Assembly: GCA_022573715.1 (NCBI GenBank)
Contig: JACZTL010000004.1
Location: 62,001 to 126,000, forward strand
Direction: 5' to 3'
Origin: Bacteroidota bacterium
GTDB taxonomy: Bacteria; Bacteroidota; Ignavibacteria; Ignavibacteriales; Ignavibacteriaceae
Length of the DNA stretch: 64,000 nt
This document shows, in pieces, positions 18,047 to 26,715 of this stretch. The notes beneath the pieces are model-generated. The model did no database searches. It worked only from the letters and a program-made list of their open reading frames with translations, and had not been told where the DNA came from. Numbering within the stretch: the first letter of the stretch is position 1; each line of letters begins with the position of its first letter. Position numbers and translations under genes: made by a program.

Positions 18047-18445
18047 TTATCGGAACATAGCTTTAATACTTCCCCAAGTTCTCTTTACACCTGAGACACT
18101 TAAAGATATTGATGCTTCAGAGGAGTAAGTAAAAGAATTGTCAGAATCTACTATTTTTAATCTATAAATAAAAAGTAAATCAGTTGTCTTGTAAGCTCCT
18201 TTATCGGTGTATTTATAAAATGAATTTGATCCCTTTGGAGCAACTGTTTCAAGTTCAATAAAAACACCTTGCGGACTTCTTCTTTCAACCACGAATTTAT
18301 CTAAATTAGTCTCTAGTGAAGTTTTCCATTCAACAACAACATTGTCCCCTTCACTGCGAACATGGAAATAATCTAAGAAAGCTCCAGCAAATGCCGTAGA
18401 TATTAATGCGAAAATAAAAAATAACTTAAACCAAGTTCTTTGCAT
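18047..18445 (-). CDS. Small secreted protein with fibronectin type III-like fold
   Basis: The 132-residue protein has a signal peptide (LFFIFALISTAFAGA, cleavage near 20). The single beta-rich domain that follows contains VVVEWKTSLETNLDKFVVERR and YRLKIVD, the pattern of an FN3-type module as used in Bacteroidota surface proteins. No C-terminal secretion signal is visible; the protein ends in KAMFR. It lies between the SpoIID-like gene and tRNA-Ala on the same strand. Binding partner unknown. Confidence 0.65.
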   Translation of the reverse strand: MQRTWFKLFFIFALISTAFAGAFLDYFHVRSEGDNVVVEWKTSLETNLDKFVVERRSPQGVFIELETVAPKGSNSFYKYTDKGAYKTTDLLFIYRLKIVDSDNSFTYSSEASISLSVSGVKRTWGSIKAMFR

Positions 18446-18564
18446 ATTTAAATTTATTCTCTAAAAGGCAAAATGTCAAGGTTTTTTTTAATTCTAAAAA
18501 ATATTTCATAATTATTAAAAATAATAAAATTCCTAAAATCTCAAATACTTTATTTGAACTATAG

Positions 18565-18637
18565 TGGAGCTAAGCGGGATCGAACCGCTGACCTTCCCGA
18601 TGCCATCGGGACGCTCTCCCAACTGAGCTATAGCCCC
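18565..18637 (-). tRNA. tRNA-Ala(GGC)
   Basis: The 73-base cloverleaf has the acceptor GGGGCTA/TAGCTCC, D-arm AGCTCAGTTGGGAGAGC, anticodon stem TCCCG/CGGGA with loop ATGGCAT (anticodon GGC), T-arm GGTTCGATCC and discriminator A. Acceptor position 3:70 is G:U (GGGG opposite CTCC), the alanine identity pair. CCA is not encoded. Confidence 0.95.
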
Positions 18638-18757
18638 AAAATTTAAAGTGAAAAATATAGAAGAATATACCCTCTGTCAAATAAATTATTACATAAAAAA
18701 AATTACTTTTATTATATTTATATTCAATTTTGATTTTGAAAAGACAAAATTATTATT

Positions 18758-19183
18758 ATGAAATTCAAAATACTAAAAGTATACTCAGTACTATTTTTAT
18801 TCATATTTATTTTCTCTTTCATTAATTCAGGTTGTAAAGATACTGTTGCAGGAAGCGAGGACATTGATAGCATTATTATTCCAAATTCCAATGTGAGTTT
18901 CTCTAAATATATTTTTCCTGTATTCAATGTTAAATGTGCAACAGCAGGTTGCCATGATGATGGAACTCGTGCAGGAGATTTGAGCCTTACGAGTTGGGCA
19001 AATGCAACTGTAGATCCAAGTATAATCTTCCCAGGTCAACCAAATAACAGTAAATTAGTTTGGTCTATTGAAGGACGGGCAGGTATTGCTCCTATGCCCC
19101 CAATCGGATTTGTCCGGCCTCTTACTCCAAATCAAATACAAGGTATAAGAACTTGGATATTAGAAGGTGCTGAAAACAATTAA
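18758..19183 (+). CDS. Cytochrome c-like lipoprotein with CX4CH motif
   Basis: The 141-residue protein has a hydrophobic leader ending at FINSGC (Cys26), so it is probably a lipoprotein. Then comes FPVFNVKCATAGCH (Cys60, Cys65, His66), a CX4CH heme-binding-like motif with two extra residues compared with CXXCH. MPP near 112 and a final LTPNQIQGIRTWILEGA helix follow, as in planctomycete-type cytochrome c domains where a Met ligand and a 'W(I)xxGA' end are usual. An envelope electron-transfer or sensing role is inferred. Whether heme is attached through a CX4CH site cannot be told from sequence. It is a single gene, divergent from tRNA-Ala. Confidence 0.7.
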   Translation: MKFKILKVYSVLFLFIFIFSFINSGCKDTVAGSEDIDSIIIPNSNVSFSKYIFPVFNVKCATAGCHDDGTRAGDLSLTSWANATVDPSIIFPGQPNNSKLVWSIEGRAGIAPMPPIGFVRPLTPNQIQGIRTWILEGAENN

Positions 19184-19282
19184 TAATTAACAATGAACAT
19201 TTTAATTGGAGAATTTTTATTCGAAAAATTAAAAAAAATTAGGTTAGAATTAAATTTAGATATTAACCTTTCCTACCATTCA

Positions 19283-19334
19283 AAACCTGTCCGCCGAAGC
19301 GAACGAAGGTGGAAGCTTTAGCGTAGACGGGTTT
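19283..19334. repeat. Palindromic GTCCGCC...GTAGACGG repeat
   Basis: AAACCTGTCCG and CGTAGACGGGTTT form imperfect outer arms around a GAAGCGAACGAAGGTGGAAGC-like core. The same outline (AAACCTATCCGTCGAA...GTAGACGG) recurs at 32442-32474 inside a tRNA-Leu remnant. The element lies between convergent genes. Confidence 0.6.
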
Positions 19335-19343
19335 CTAATTTCT

Positions 19344-20336
19344 TTAAAGCCATTTCATTTTTTTATACCAGTCGCAAGTACGTTTAATTCCTTTTTCCAA
19401 AGAAATATTCTGTTTATAACCTAATTCATTTACAGCTTTTGAAGTATCGCAAATCCAGTTTTTTTGTGTTATGTCCTTGGCTTTTTCAATATTCAAAGTA
19501 GCTGCTTTCTTGCCGAATAAAGAAAAAAACTGGGCAAACGCTGCAATTATAAAGACCAAAAAATGAGGAAATTTTATTGTAATCGGATTTTTATTTAAAA
19601 CACTGGAAGTAACTTTACCTATCTCTTCCCATGTATAAAGCTTTTCGGAACTTATAAAATATATTTGTCCTTTAGCTTTTTCTTCTATTGAACTTTTATA
19701 TATCCCATCTACTAAATCTAATACATGTATTAAACTAACAGTCTTTTTATCAAAACCTATTCTGGTAGTAATACCTTTGTTAAATGTTTTAAAGTAGATC
19801 AATATTTCAGTATCCCTTTCTCCAAAAACTGCTGAAGCACGGCAAATAGTTATTGGAATTTTATCCATATATTTTTTTGCCAATTTCTCTGCTTCAACCT
19901 TACTTTTACCGTAGGTTGTAATTGGTCTGCAAATTGTTTCTTCGTTTACTGGTTTACCATCTAAGGAAGGACCGGTTGCAGTTTGGCTACTTATTAAAAC
20001 AAACCGTTTTAAATTTGGTGCTGCTTCTACAGCAACACTTAAAAGATTTTTTGTTGTTTCAACATTACCTATAAAATATCCTTCCAGTTTTTTTGACTTT
20101 ACAACTCCTGCAACGTGATAGACATAATCTGCTCCATCTAAAACATTTTTAAGTTTTTCAGTGTCAAATAATCCACAATTATAAATCTCTACTGGCTTCT
20201 CTTTTAACCAACGAAGATTGCTTGTCTTTCTTGTAATACATCTTACAGTAAAACCCTTTTCAATTAATAAATCAACTAAATGACTCCCGATAAATCCTGT
20301 CCCACCAGTTACAACGGCTACAAATTTATTTTCCAT
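19344..20336 (-). CDS. NAD-dependent epimerase/dehydratase, candidate ceramide-type reductase (CerR-like)
   Basis: The 330-residue extended short-chain dehydrogenase has the nucleotide-binding TGGTGFIGSHL (10-20), Ser116/117 and Tyr142-XXX-Lys146 (YGKSK), so the catalytic set is intact. A hydrophobic segment near the C-terminal third (FPHFLVFIIAAFAQFF) suggests membrane contact, consistent with a lipid substrate. It is divergently placed, 119 bases from a serine palmitoyltransferase-like gene. In Caulobacter the reductase CerR of ceramide synthesis belongs to this family and lies near spt. The CerR assignment rests on that context. Generic sugar epimerase is the alternative. Confidence 0.8.
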   Translation of the reverse strand: MENKFVAVVTGGTGFIGSHLVDLLIEKGFTVRCITRKTSNLRWLKEKPVEIYNCGLFDTEKLKNVLDGADYVYHVAGVVKSKKLEGYFIGNVETTKNLLSVAVEAAPNLKRFVLISSQTATGPSLDGKPVNEETICRPITTYGKSKVEAEKLAKKYMDKIPITICRASAVFGERDTEILIYFKTFNKGITTRIGFDKKTVSLIHVLDLVDGIYKSSIEEKAKGQIYFISSEKLYTWEEIGKVTSSVLNKNPITIKFPHFLVFIIAAFAQFFSLFGKKAATLNIEKAKDITQKNWICDTSKAVNELGYKQNISLEKGIKRTCDWYKKMKWL

Positions 20337-20365
20337 AAAATATATATTTTCTCATAAATTGTCTT

Positions 20366-20373
20366 TAACTTTG
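20366..20373 (+). promoter_or_regulatory. Candidate Bacteroidota-type -7 box ahead of spt
   Basis: TAACTTTG matches the TAnnTTTG consensus of the Bacteroidota primary sigma factor and lies about 80 bases before the spt start. A good -33 TTG at the expected distance is missing, so this is tentative. Confidence 0.3.
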
Positions 20374-20455
20374 TACTTTATGTCTAAATTTAAGAATTTT
20401 ATTTTTAATATTACAAATTTTACATATTATCTAATATCAATTTTAGGAGGAATTT

Positions 20456-21646
20456 TTGGATCTATTTAAAAAGTGTTACGACTTTACCAGAGCAGATGAA
20501 ATTAAAGCAGCAGGTCTTTATCCTTATTTCAGAGCTATTGAAGAGAACGAAGGTCCTATTGTTCAAATAGAAGGCAGAAAAATAATTATGGCAGGTTCTA
20601 ACAATTATTTAGGTCTGACTGCTCATCCTAAAGTTAAAGAAGCTGCTATTGAAGCTATAAAGAAATATGGAACTGGATGTTCAGGTTCAAGATATTTAAC
20701 CGGAACACTCGATTTACACATCGAATTAGAAAATAGGTTAGCAAAATTTTTCAATAAAGAAGCCGTACTTTTATTCAGTACAGGTTATCAAACCGCTCAA
20801 GGCATAATTCCAACTCTTGTACAGCGTGGAGAATATGTAATTTCCGACAAAGACAATCATGCAAGTATAGTTGCAGGCAATTTAATGGCAAAAGGCGCAA
20901 CTGCAGAGATGGTAAGATATAAACACGAAGATATGGATGATCTTGAAAGAGTATTAAATAAGCTGCCCAAAGATGCCGGAAAACTTGTTGTAAGTGACGG
21001 TGTTTTTAGTACAGGGGGTGAAATTGTTGATTTACCAAAATTAAATGAGATTGCTAAAAGACATAACGCTAAAATTTTAATTGATGATGCACACGCAGTT
21101 GGTGTTATCGGTAAAGGAGGAAGAGGTACTGCAAGTGAATATAATCTTGAAAATGAAATTGATTTAACTATAGGAACCTTTAGTAAAACATTTGCTTCTT
21201 TAGGGGGTTTCGTATCGGGTGATGCAAAAGTTATTGATTATATAAAACATTTTTCGCCAGCATTGATTTTTAGTGCTTCCCCAACCCCTGCTTCAACAGC
21301 TTCAGCATTAGCAGCTCTTGATATTTTAGAGGCTGAGCCTGAAAGAGTGGATAAACTTATTTATAATGCTAAATTTGTAAGAGATGGATTAAATGATTTA
21401 GGCTTTACGGTTTTAGAAGGCAGAACAGGGATTGTACCGGTAATTATCGGTAATGATGATATAGCTTTTCAAATGTGGCGCATTCTTTATGACAAAGGTG
21501 TCTTTGTAAATGTATTTATCTCTCCCGGTGTTCCCGAAGGAAGGCAAATGATGAGAACTAGTTATATGGCTACTCATAATGAAGAACAATTATCACAATT
21601 GCTCGACATCTTCAAAGAAACCGGCAAGGAATTAGGGCTAATTTAA
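20456..21646 (+). CDS. spt: Serine palmitoyltransferase-like PLP enzyme (alpha-oxoamine synthase)
   Basis: The 396-residue fold-type I PLP enzyme of the AOS family has [34 protein letters not shown] (His135, ring stacking), [10 protein letters not shown] and the PLP lysine in [13 protein letters not shown] (Lys244). The GTFSK...ASLGGF form, rather than the KBL/BioF form, is what I associate with bacterial serine palmitoyltransferase, which condenses serine with acyl-CoA or acyl-ACP to 3-ketosphinganine. The start is TTG at 20456, supported by AGGAGG 5 bases upstream (20445-20450) and absence of a nearer ATG. An epimerase lies divergently and a GNAT protein follows 70 bases later. KBL or 8-amino-7-oxononanoate synthase are alternatives, but no kbl/tdh or bio genes are near. 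Confidence 0.85.
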   Translation: MDLFKKCYDFTRADEIKAAGLYPYFRAIEENEGPIVQIEGRKIIMAGSNNYLGLTAHPKVKEAAIEAIKKYGTGCSGSRYLTGTLDLHIELENRLAKFFNKEAVLLFSTGYQTAQGIIPTLVQRGEYVISDKDNHASIVAGNLMAKGATAEMVRYKHEDMDDLERVLNKLPKDAGKLVVSDGVFSTGGEIVDLPKLNEIAKRHNAKILIDDAHAVGVIGKGGRGTASEYNLENEIDLTIGTFSKTFASLGGFVSGDAKVIDYIKHFSPALIFSASPTPASTASALAALDILEAEPERVDKLIYNAKFVRDGLNDLGFTVLEGRTGIVPVIIGNDDIAFQMWRILYDKGVFVNVFISPGVPEGRQMMRTSYMATHNEEQLSQLLDIFKETGKELGLI

Positions 21647-21716
21647 TTTTTTTAATCTGTTTAACTTGAAAGCATACCCGGTGGTATTCTTTTTCATTTT
21701 ATAGTAGGATTTTATA

Positions 21717-22838
21717 ATGAATAATGTTGAAGTAAAAGTAGTTTCGAATAAAAAAGATTTAATGAAATTTATAAAATTCCCTTGGGCAATTTATAAGGGT
21801 AATGAGTATTGGGTTCCACCTTTAATAATGGATAGGAAAAAGATTTTAGATAAAAAAAAGAATCCTTTTTTTGAAAACGCCGAAGCTGAATATTTTTTAG
21901 CATATCAGAATCAAAAAATTGTTGGTAGAATTGCTGCAATAAAAAATGATCTGCATAATCAATATCATAATGAAAACATTGGATTTTTTGGATTCTTTGA
22001 ATGTATTGATGATCAAAATGTAGCAAATACTTTATTTGACACTGCAAAACGATGGTTAAAAAATAAAGGATTAAATGCTATGCGTGGCCCTGCTAGTCCT
22101 TCAAGTAATGATGAATATGGAATGCTGTTAGACGGTTTTGATGACTCACCACGGATAATGATGCCTTATAATCCGGAATACTATTTAAAACTTTGTGCTA
22201 ATTATGGTTTTAAAAAAGCAAAAGATTTGTATGCTTATAAATTAGAACATGAAAAAGTAGCATCTTCCAGTAAACTAAAAAGAGTTGCAGAAATAGCCAG
22301 GAAGCGTTCGGGTATAAAAATAACACAAATTGATCTTAAACATTTTAAATCAGAATTAGAAAAAGTAAAATACATTTATAATAAAGCGTGGGCTCCAAAT
22401 TGGGGTTTTATACCTATGACTGAAAAAGAAATCGATAATATTGCTAAGGAATTAAAACCACTTGTTGAACCTTCATTAGTTTTGTTTGGTGAAATTGATA
22501 ATAATTTGGTTGGCTTTGTATTAGTAATGTTAGATTATAATTATGTGTTAAAGAAAATGAACGGCAGACTTTTTCCATTAGGATTTCTCAAACTCTTTAC
22601 AGAGAAAAAAAACATTAAGTGGTCAAGAATTTTAACACTTGGAATTATTCCAGAATATCAAAAGAGAGGACTTGACGCAGTATTTTACTGGGATATTCTT
22701 ATGCGGGCTCACAAAATTGGTATAGATTTAGGTGAAGCAAGCTGGGTTTTAGAAGACAACGAAATGATGAACAGAGGGGTAAAGGTTATGAACGGTGTAA
22801 TATATAAACGTTATAGAATTTATGAAATAGAAATTTAG
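21717..22838 (+). CDS. GNAT-family acyltransferase, candidate bacterial ceramide synthase
   Basis: The 373-residue protein has an N-terminal half with FPWAIYKGNEYWVPPL, RIAAIKND and GFFGFFEC, a central RGPASPSSNDEYGMLLDGFDD segment, and a C-terminal GNAT-like acyl-CoA site LTLGIIPEYQKRGLD. The family is usually annotated only as 'GNAT N-acetyltransferase'. In Caulobacter the bacterial ceramide synthase (bCerS) is a GNAT-type protein encoded near spt. Here the gene follows spt by 70 bases on the same strand, so N-acylation of the sphingoid base is a reasonable inference. No membrane helix is evident. Confidence is high for the fold, moderate for the role. Confidence 0.75.
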   Translation: MNNVEVKVVSNKKDLMKFIKFPWAIYKGNEYWVPPLIMDRKKILDKKKNPFFENAEAEYFLAYQNQKIVGRIAAIKNDLHNQYHNENIGFFGFFECIDDQNVANTLFDTAKRWLKNKGLNAMRGPASPSSNDEYGMLLDGFDDSPRIMMPYNPEYYLKLCANYGFKKAKDLYAYKLEHEKVASSSKLKRVAEIARKRSGIKITQIDLKHFKSELEKVKYIYNKAWAPNWGFIPMTEKEIDNIAKELKPLVEPSLVLFGEIDNNLVGFVLVMLDYNYVLKKMNGRLFPLGFLKLFTEKKNIKWSRILTLGIIPEYQKRGLDAVFYWDILMRAHKIGIDLGEASWVLEDNEMMNRGVKVMNGVIYKRYRIYEIEI

Positions 22839-22850
22839 CACATTCCTTTA

Positions 22851-23726
22851 CTATATCGCTTCATCATATTTCGCGGCGTGTGCGGGATCAATTTTCATCA
22901 ACTTAAGAAGTACTTCCCTTTTATCTTGATATCCTTTTAATTTTTCAATTATCTCCCCGTATTTTACATCAAAAAAAGTTTTCAATAGCATACTTCTAAT
23001 ATCAATTTTATCTTTTATAGCTGCTACTTTATCCACAAATTTAACTATTTCTCTTTGTGCAACTTTTTTATTTTGGCTATATACGTCAATCCCATAAAAA
23101 TAATCATAAAAACCTTCTCTGAAAGGTCTGTATTTTTCATCTAATAATTCCTGGACTAATTTTCTTCTACTGTATGTACCTGTAGTACTTAACCAGGAAT
23201 TGGAAGCTCCACCTGTTACAGCAAAATTTACTATATTCAACGCTTTTGAAAAATAAGGGCTGCCCCCAAGTTCAGCGTATGAATCTAGGTCAAAACCGAT
23301 GATAACATAAGCATAAAAATCTAAAAAACTTGTTAATTGATCAAAGGAAGTTTCATACTGGTAGAATGATTGTCCTTCTTTATAACTGAATGTCCAACTG
23401 TTATCACTAACAGTTAGCATCCGAGTGTAATTTATAGAGTTGTAGATTTCTCTTTGACTTGTAACTACAACCTGTGCCGCGTAATTGACTTCATTAGAAG
23501 CCGATGTAAAGAAAATATCCATCGAACATTCTATTCTTTCACCCTCCCATTCTCCAACATAAAATTTTGTTTTGTTCATATAATCTTCAACGCTATTTGC
23601 AAAATCATCAAGAAAATCTCTGTAGAACGTTTCTAAATTTTCAACATTTATTCTTACTGTGCAATTTAGTTCCTGAGCATTTATAATTATCGGAAATGAA
23701 AAAAGGAGAAAAAATAAATATTTCAT
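22851..23726 (-). CDS. DUF4835 family protein (PorD-like, type IX secretion associated)
   Basis: The 291-residue secreted protein has a signal peptide (YLFFLLFSFPIIINAQ) and then the DUF4835 pattern: ELNCTVRINVENL, a FYRDFLDDFANSVEDYMN helix, a SMDIFFTS strand, SYKEGQSFYQYE, then DFYAYVIIGFDLDSYAELGGSPYF. DUF4835 members are named PorD in type IX secretion annotations of Bacteroidota. It is convergent with the ceramide-like genes and divergent from a PorV-like gene. No other T9SS core gene (PorK/L/M/N, SprA) is in this window, so a working T9SS is not shown here. Confidence 0.8.
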   Translation of the reverse strand: MKYLFFLLFSFPIIINAQELNCTVRINVENLETFYRDFLDDFANSVEDYMNKTKFYVGEWEGERIECSMDIFFTSASNEVNYAAQVVVTSQREIYNSINYTRMLTVSDNSWTFSYKEGQSFYQYETSFDQLTSFLDFYAYVIIGFDLDSYAELGGSPYFSKALNIVNFAVTGGASNSWLSTTGTYSRRKLVQELLDEKYRPFREGFYDYFYGIDVYSQNKKVAQREIVKFVDKVAAIKDKIDIRSMLLKTFFDVKYGEIIEKLKGYQDKREVLLKLMKIDPAHAAKYDEAI

Positions 23727-23804
23727 ATTTTTATAAAATCTTGTTGTAATTAATAATTTAATATATGAAATTAGAGGTAAGTGTTCAATAAAAATTATAC
23801 TTGA

Positions 23805-24620
23805 ATGAAAAATATTGTTTTACTTTTTCTTTCGATCTTAATTTTTGCTTCAAAAAGTTACACTCAAATTCTCCCGGGGGCAAAAGAGACCGGAATATCA
23901 AATTCGGATGTTGCATTGAGTAATGATGTTTTCGCTCTTTATAACAATCCTGCCGGTTTAGCTCAATTAAAACAAAGAAGCATCGGTGTCTATTATTCCC
24001 CTTCTCCATTCGGATTAAAAGAGTTAACTAACGGATATTTTGCATATACAGAGCCTTTTAAATTTGGAGCTTTAAGTGTTGGGGGAATGACATACGGGTT
24101 TAAACTTTATCGTGAAAGTAGATTTGTATTGGGGTTTTCTTACAAATATTTAAAGAATTTTTACTTTGGGCTAACATTAAATTACCAAACAGTTTCAATA
24201 CTAAATTATGGCAGCTCCAATACAATTTTCTTTAGCATAGGTGCTCTCGCATATATTTCAAAAAAAGTTAGATGGGGCTTTTCACTCCAGAATTTAAATC
24301 GTGCCTCTTACGAAAATACAGAGGATCAAATACCAGTAATTATAAGGACAGGGTTCAGTTATGATTTAATAAATAACCTATCTGTTAATCTATCAGTTGA
24401 AAAAGATATTAAGTACAACCCAAATTTTCACTTCGGTATTGATTATAAAATAATAAAATATATTTCTTTAAGGACTGGTTTCTCGAACGAACCGTCACGT
24501 TATTCCGCAGGAATTGGTATACATTACTCTACATTCAATTTAGGTTATTCAATTTTCACTCATCAGGATTTAGGTTTAACCCATCAGTTTGGTGTTATAA
24601 TAAATTTAGGTGAAAAATAA
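23805..24620 (+). CDS. PorV/PorQ-type outer-membrane beta-barrel protein
   Basis: The 271-residue protein has a signal peptide (LLFLSILIFASKSYTQ). It then contains GAKETGISNSDVALSNDVFALYNNPAGLAQ, the N-terminal signature of the PorV/PorQ (FadL-like) family, and alternating amphipathic strands up to a C-terminal aromatic/basic strand. Such proteins are outer-membrane barrels, some of them type IX secretion shuttle components. It is 6 bases upstream of the HhH/barrel gene, so the two are very likely an operon. The divergent neighbour is the PorD-like gene. Confidence 0.78.
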   Translation: MKNIVLLFLSILIFASKSYTQILPGAKETGISNSDVALSNDVFALYNNPAGLAQLKQRSIGVYYSPSPFGLKELTNGYFAYTEPFKFGALSVGGMTYGFKLYRESRFVLGFSYKYLKNFYFGLTLNYQTVSILNYGSSNTIFFSIGALAYISKKVRWGFSLQNLNRASYENTEDQIPVIIRTGFSYDLINNLSVNLSVEKDIKYNPNFHFGIDYKIIKYISLRTGFSNEPSRYSAGIGIHYSTFNLGYSIFTHQDLGLTHQFGVIINLGEK

Positions 24621-24626
24621 TTATTA

Positions 24627-26636
24627 ATGATGAGATTAATTCCTTGCAAAATATTTTTACTTTTTTTTGTCATAATATTATTTCAAAATAATTTATTCTC
24701 TCAAGCAGATTCATTACAAATAAATATACAAGAAATCATTGACGAACTTTTGCAAGAGCCCTCAACAGAAGTTGATAATTCCGACCTTTATGAAAAAATT
24801 GAAGATTTACTTAATAACCCTATAGATTTAAATAAAGCTAATATTACAGACTTTCAGCAAATACCTACAATTGATTTTTTAACAGCTAAAGAAATTATAA
24901 ATTACAGAAATAACGTCCGTAAATTCAAGTATAAAGGAGATATATTTTTAATAAAATCCTTAACTAATGAACAAAAGAAAAGGATATTCCCTTTTGTTAC
25001 AGTTAAAAGGAAAAAAGAACAAACAATAAAAAAAGAAAAAATTAATGAACCATTTTATAAAGCTCAATTTAAAATAAGAAGCAGAATAATAAGTGATTTG
25101 CAAACTCGTAAAGGTTTTATTGATGGAAAGTTCTCCGGTTCAAAACCAAAAATTTACAACCGTCTTTTAGGCACTTATAGTAATTATAGTATAGGTATAT
25201 TAATCGAAAAAGACCCAGGTGAAAAATCAATTAACGATCTCAATACTTTTTTCATTCAAGCTAAAGATAACGGCTACCTAACAAATTTGATAGTTGGTGA
25301 TTACACTTTAGAATTTGGACAGGGACTGGCTCTTTGGAGTCCGTATGGATTTGCAAAAGGTGCAGATGCAATTTATCCTGTGAAAAAGAAAAACAGAAAT
25401 ATTAAACCATATAAAAGTGCTAATGAAAATAATTTTTTTAGAGGAATAGCAGCAACAATAAATTTTAGCCCTTACAGATTATCAGCATTTTATTCCAGTA
25501 ATAAGTTTGATGCCAATATAGATTCTGTTACAAACGAAATTATTTCTGCACCTATTGACGGATTACACAGAACTACTACGGAAATTAGAAAAAGGAAATC
25601 AGCTAAAGAAACATTTAAAGGAATAAGATTGGATTATATAAACAATGAATCAATAAATGCAGGTATTCTATATTACAATGCAAATTTCAGTAATTCATTT
25701 TTGTCATCGTCAATTTTTGATTTAAACGGCAATAATTTTAATTATTTTTCATTTTACTATGATATATTTTTAAAAAAAATTAATATCTTTGGTGAGTCAG
25801 TCTATAACGGCACTTCTATTGCTTCAATAATAAATATGCAATTTTCAATCAGCAAAAATTTTAAGTGGGTTACTTCCGTCAGAAATTATCCCAGGAATTT
25901 TACAAATATTCATGGATTTAGTTTTGGTGAAAAACCCGGAACTGTTTCAAATGAATTTGGTATTTATAACGGAATTAAATGGAATTCACCAATTGGCTTA
26001 ATTGATATTTACTATGATCAATTTAAATTTCCTTTTTCTACTTTTTCAAACCCGGTATCCACTCAGGGAGATGAGTTCTTAATAAATTTAAGAACAAAAC
26101 CATCAAGAAAAATCGAAACTGTTATTAGATATAAAATCGAGAATAAAGAAATTACAAAGAAGATTAACGGCACTTTACAAATTGTCGACCGCAAAAGACA
26201 AAATCTACGGGGTGAACTTATATATAAAGCATCATCTACATTAAGATTAAGAAGTAGATTTGAAATAACAAATTATAAAATATCTCAATTAGGTATAAAT
26301 GAATTTGGCTATCTTATTTTTCAAGATATGAGAATTAAACCTTTTAGAAATTTAACTATCACTTCAAGAATAATACTTTTCAATTCAGATTCATTTAATT
26401 CTTCAGTTTATGAATATGAATATGATCTGCAAGGCATACTATCAAATGTTGGTTTAAGCGGAAGTGGTATAAGATGGTATATTGTAGGTAATTACAGGTT
26501 TACAAATTTTTTAAAAATATCGCTGAAATATGCAGAGACTTATAAACCCGATGAAAAACAGTTAAGTTCAGGTGAAGCTTTACTTTATAATAATGTTGAT
26601 AATCGCCTTTCTCTGCAATTAGATTTAATTTTATAA
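24627..26636 (+). CDS. Secreted protein with helix-hairpin-helix N-domain and outer-membrane beta-barrel
   Basis: The 669-residue protein has a signal peptide (IFLLFFVIILFQNNLFSQ) and, at about 65-130, a ComEA-like helix-hairpin-helix unit (NPIDLNKANITDFQQIP, FLTAKEIINYRNN...FKYKGDIFLI). A long barrel-like region rich in alternating aromatic and polar residues follows (GDYTLEFGQGLALWSPYGF, YKSANENNFFRGIAA). The arrangement is a known Bacteroidota family of unclear function in which the HhH pair sits in the periplasm ahead of a barrel. DNA handling at the envelope is a guess based only on the HhH. It lies 6 bases after the PorV-like gene. Confidence 0.75.
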   Translation: MMRLIPCKIFLLFFVIILFQNNLFSQADSLQINIQEIIDELLQEPSTEVDNSDLYEKIEDLLNNPIDLNKANITDFQQIPTIDFLTAKEIINYRNNVRKFKYKGDIFLIKSLTNEQKKRIFPFVTVKRKKEQTIKKEKINEPFYKAQFKIRSRIISDLQTRKGFIDGKFSGSKPKIYNRLLGTYSNYSIGILIEKDPGEKSINDLNTFFIQAKDNGYLTNLIVGDYTLEFGQGLALWSPYGFAKGADAIYPVKKKNRNIKPYKSANENNFFRGIAATINFSPYRLSAFYSSNKFDANIDSVTNEIISAPIDGLHRTTTEIRKRKSAKETFKGIRLDYINNESINAGILYYNANFSNSFLSSSIFDLNGNNFNYFSFYYDIFLKKINIFGESVYNGTSIASIINMQFSISKNFKWVTSVRNYPRNFTNIHGFSFGEKPGTVSNEFGIYNGIKWNSPIGLIDIYYDQFKFPFSTFSNPVSTQGDEFLINLRTKPSRKIETVIRYKIENKEITKKINGTLQIVDRKRQNLRGELIYKASSTLRLRSRFEITNYKISQLGINEFGYLIFQDMRIKPFRNLTITSRIILFNSDSFNSSVYEYEYDLQGILSNVGLSGSGIRWYIVGNYRFTNFLKISLKYAETYKPDEKQLSSGEALLYNNVDNRLSLQLDLIL

Positions 26637-26715
26637 ATATGAAAAGATAGTTTTTGTTTTATAAAGTAAATATTATATTTACACTACATTATTTTCTACA
26701 ATGGATTAAAAACGA

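Noticed and set aside
22851-24620. A full type IX secretion locus
   Set aside because: Only PorD-like and PorV-like proteins are present; no PorK/L/M/N or SprA homologue is in the window.
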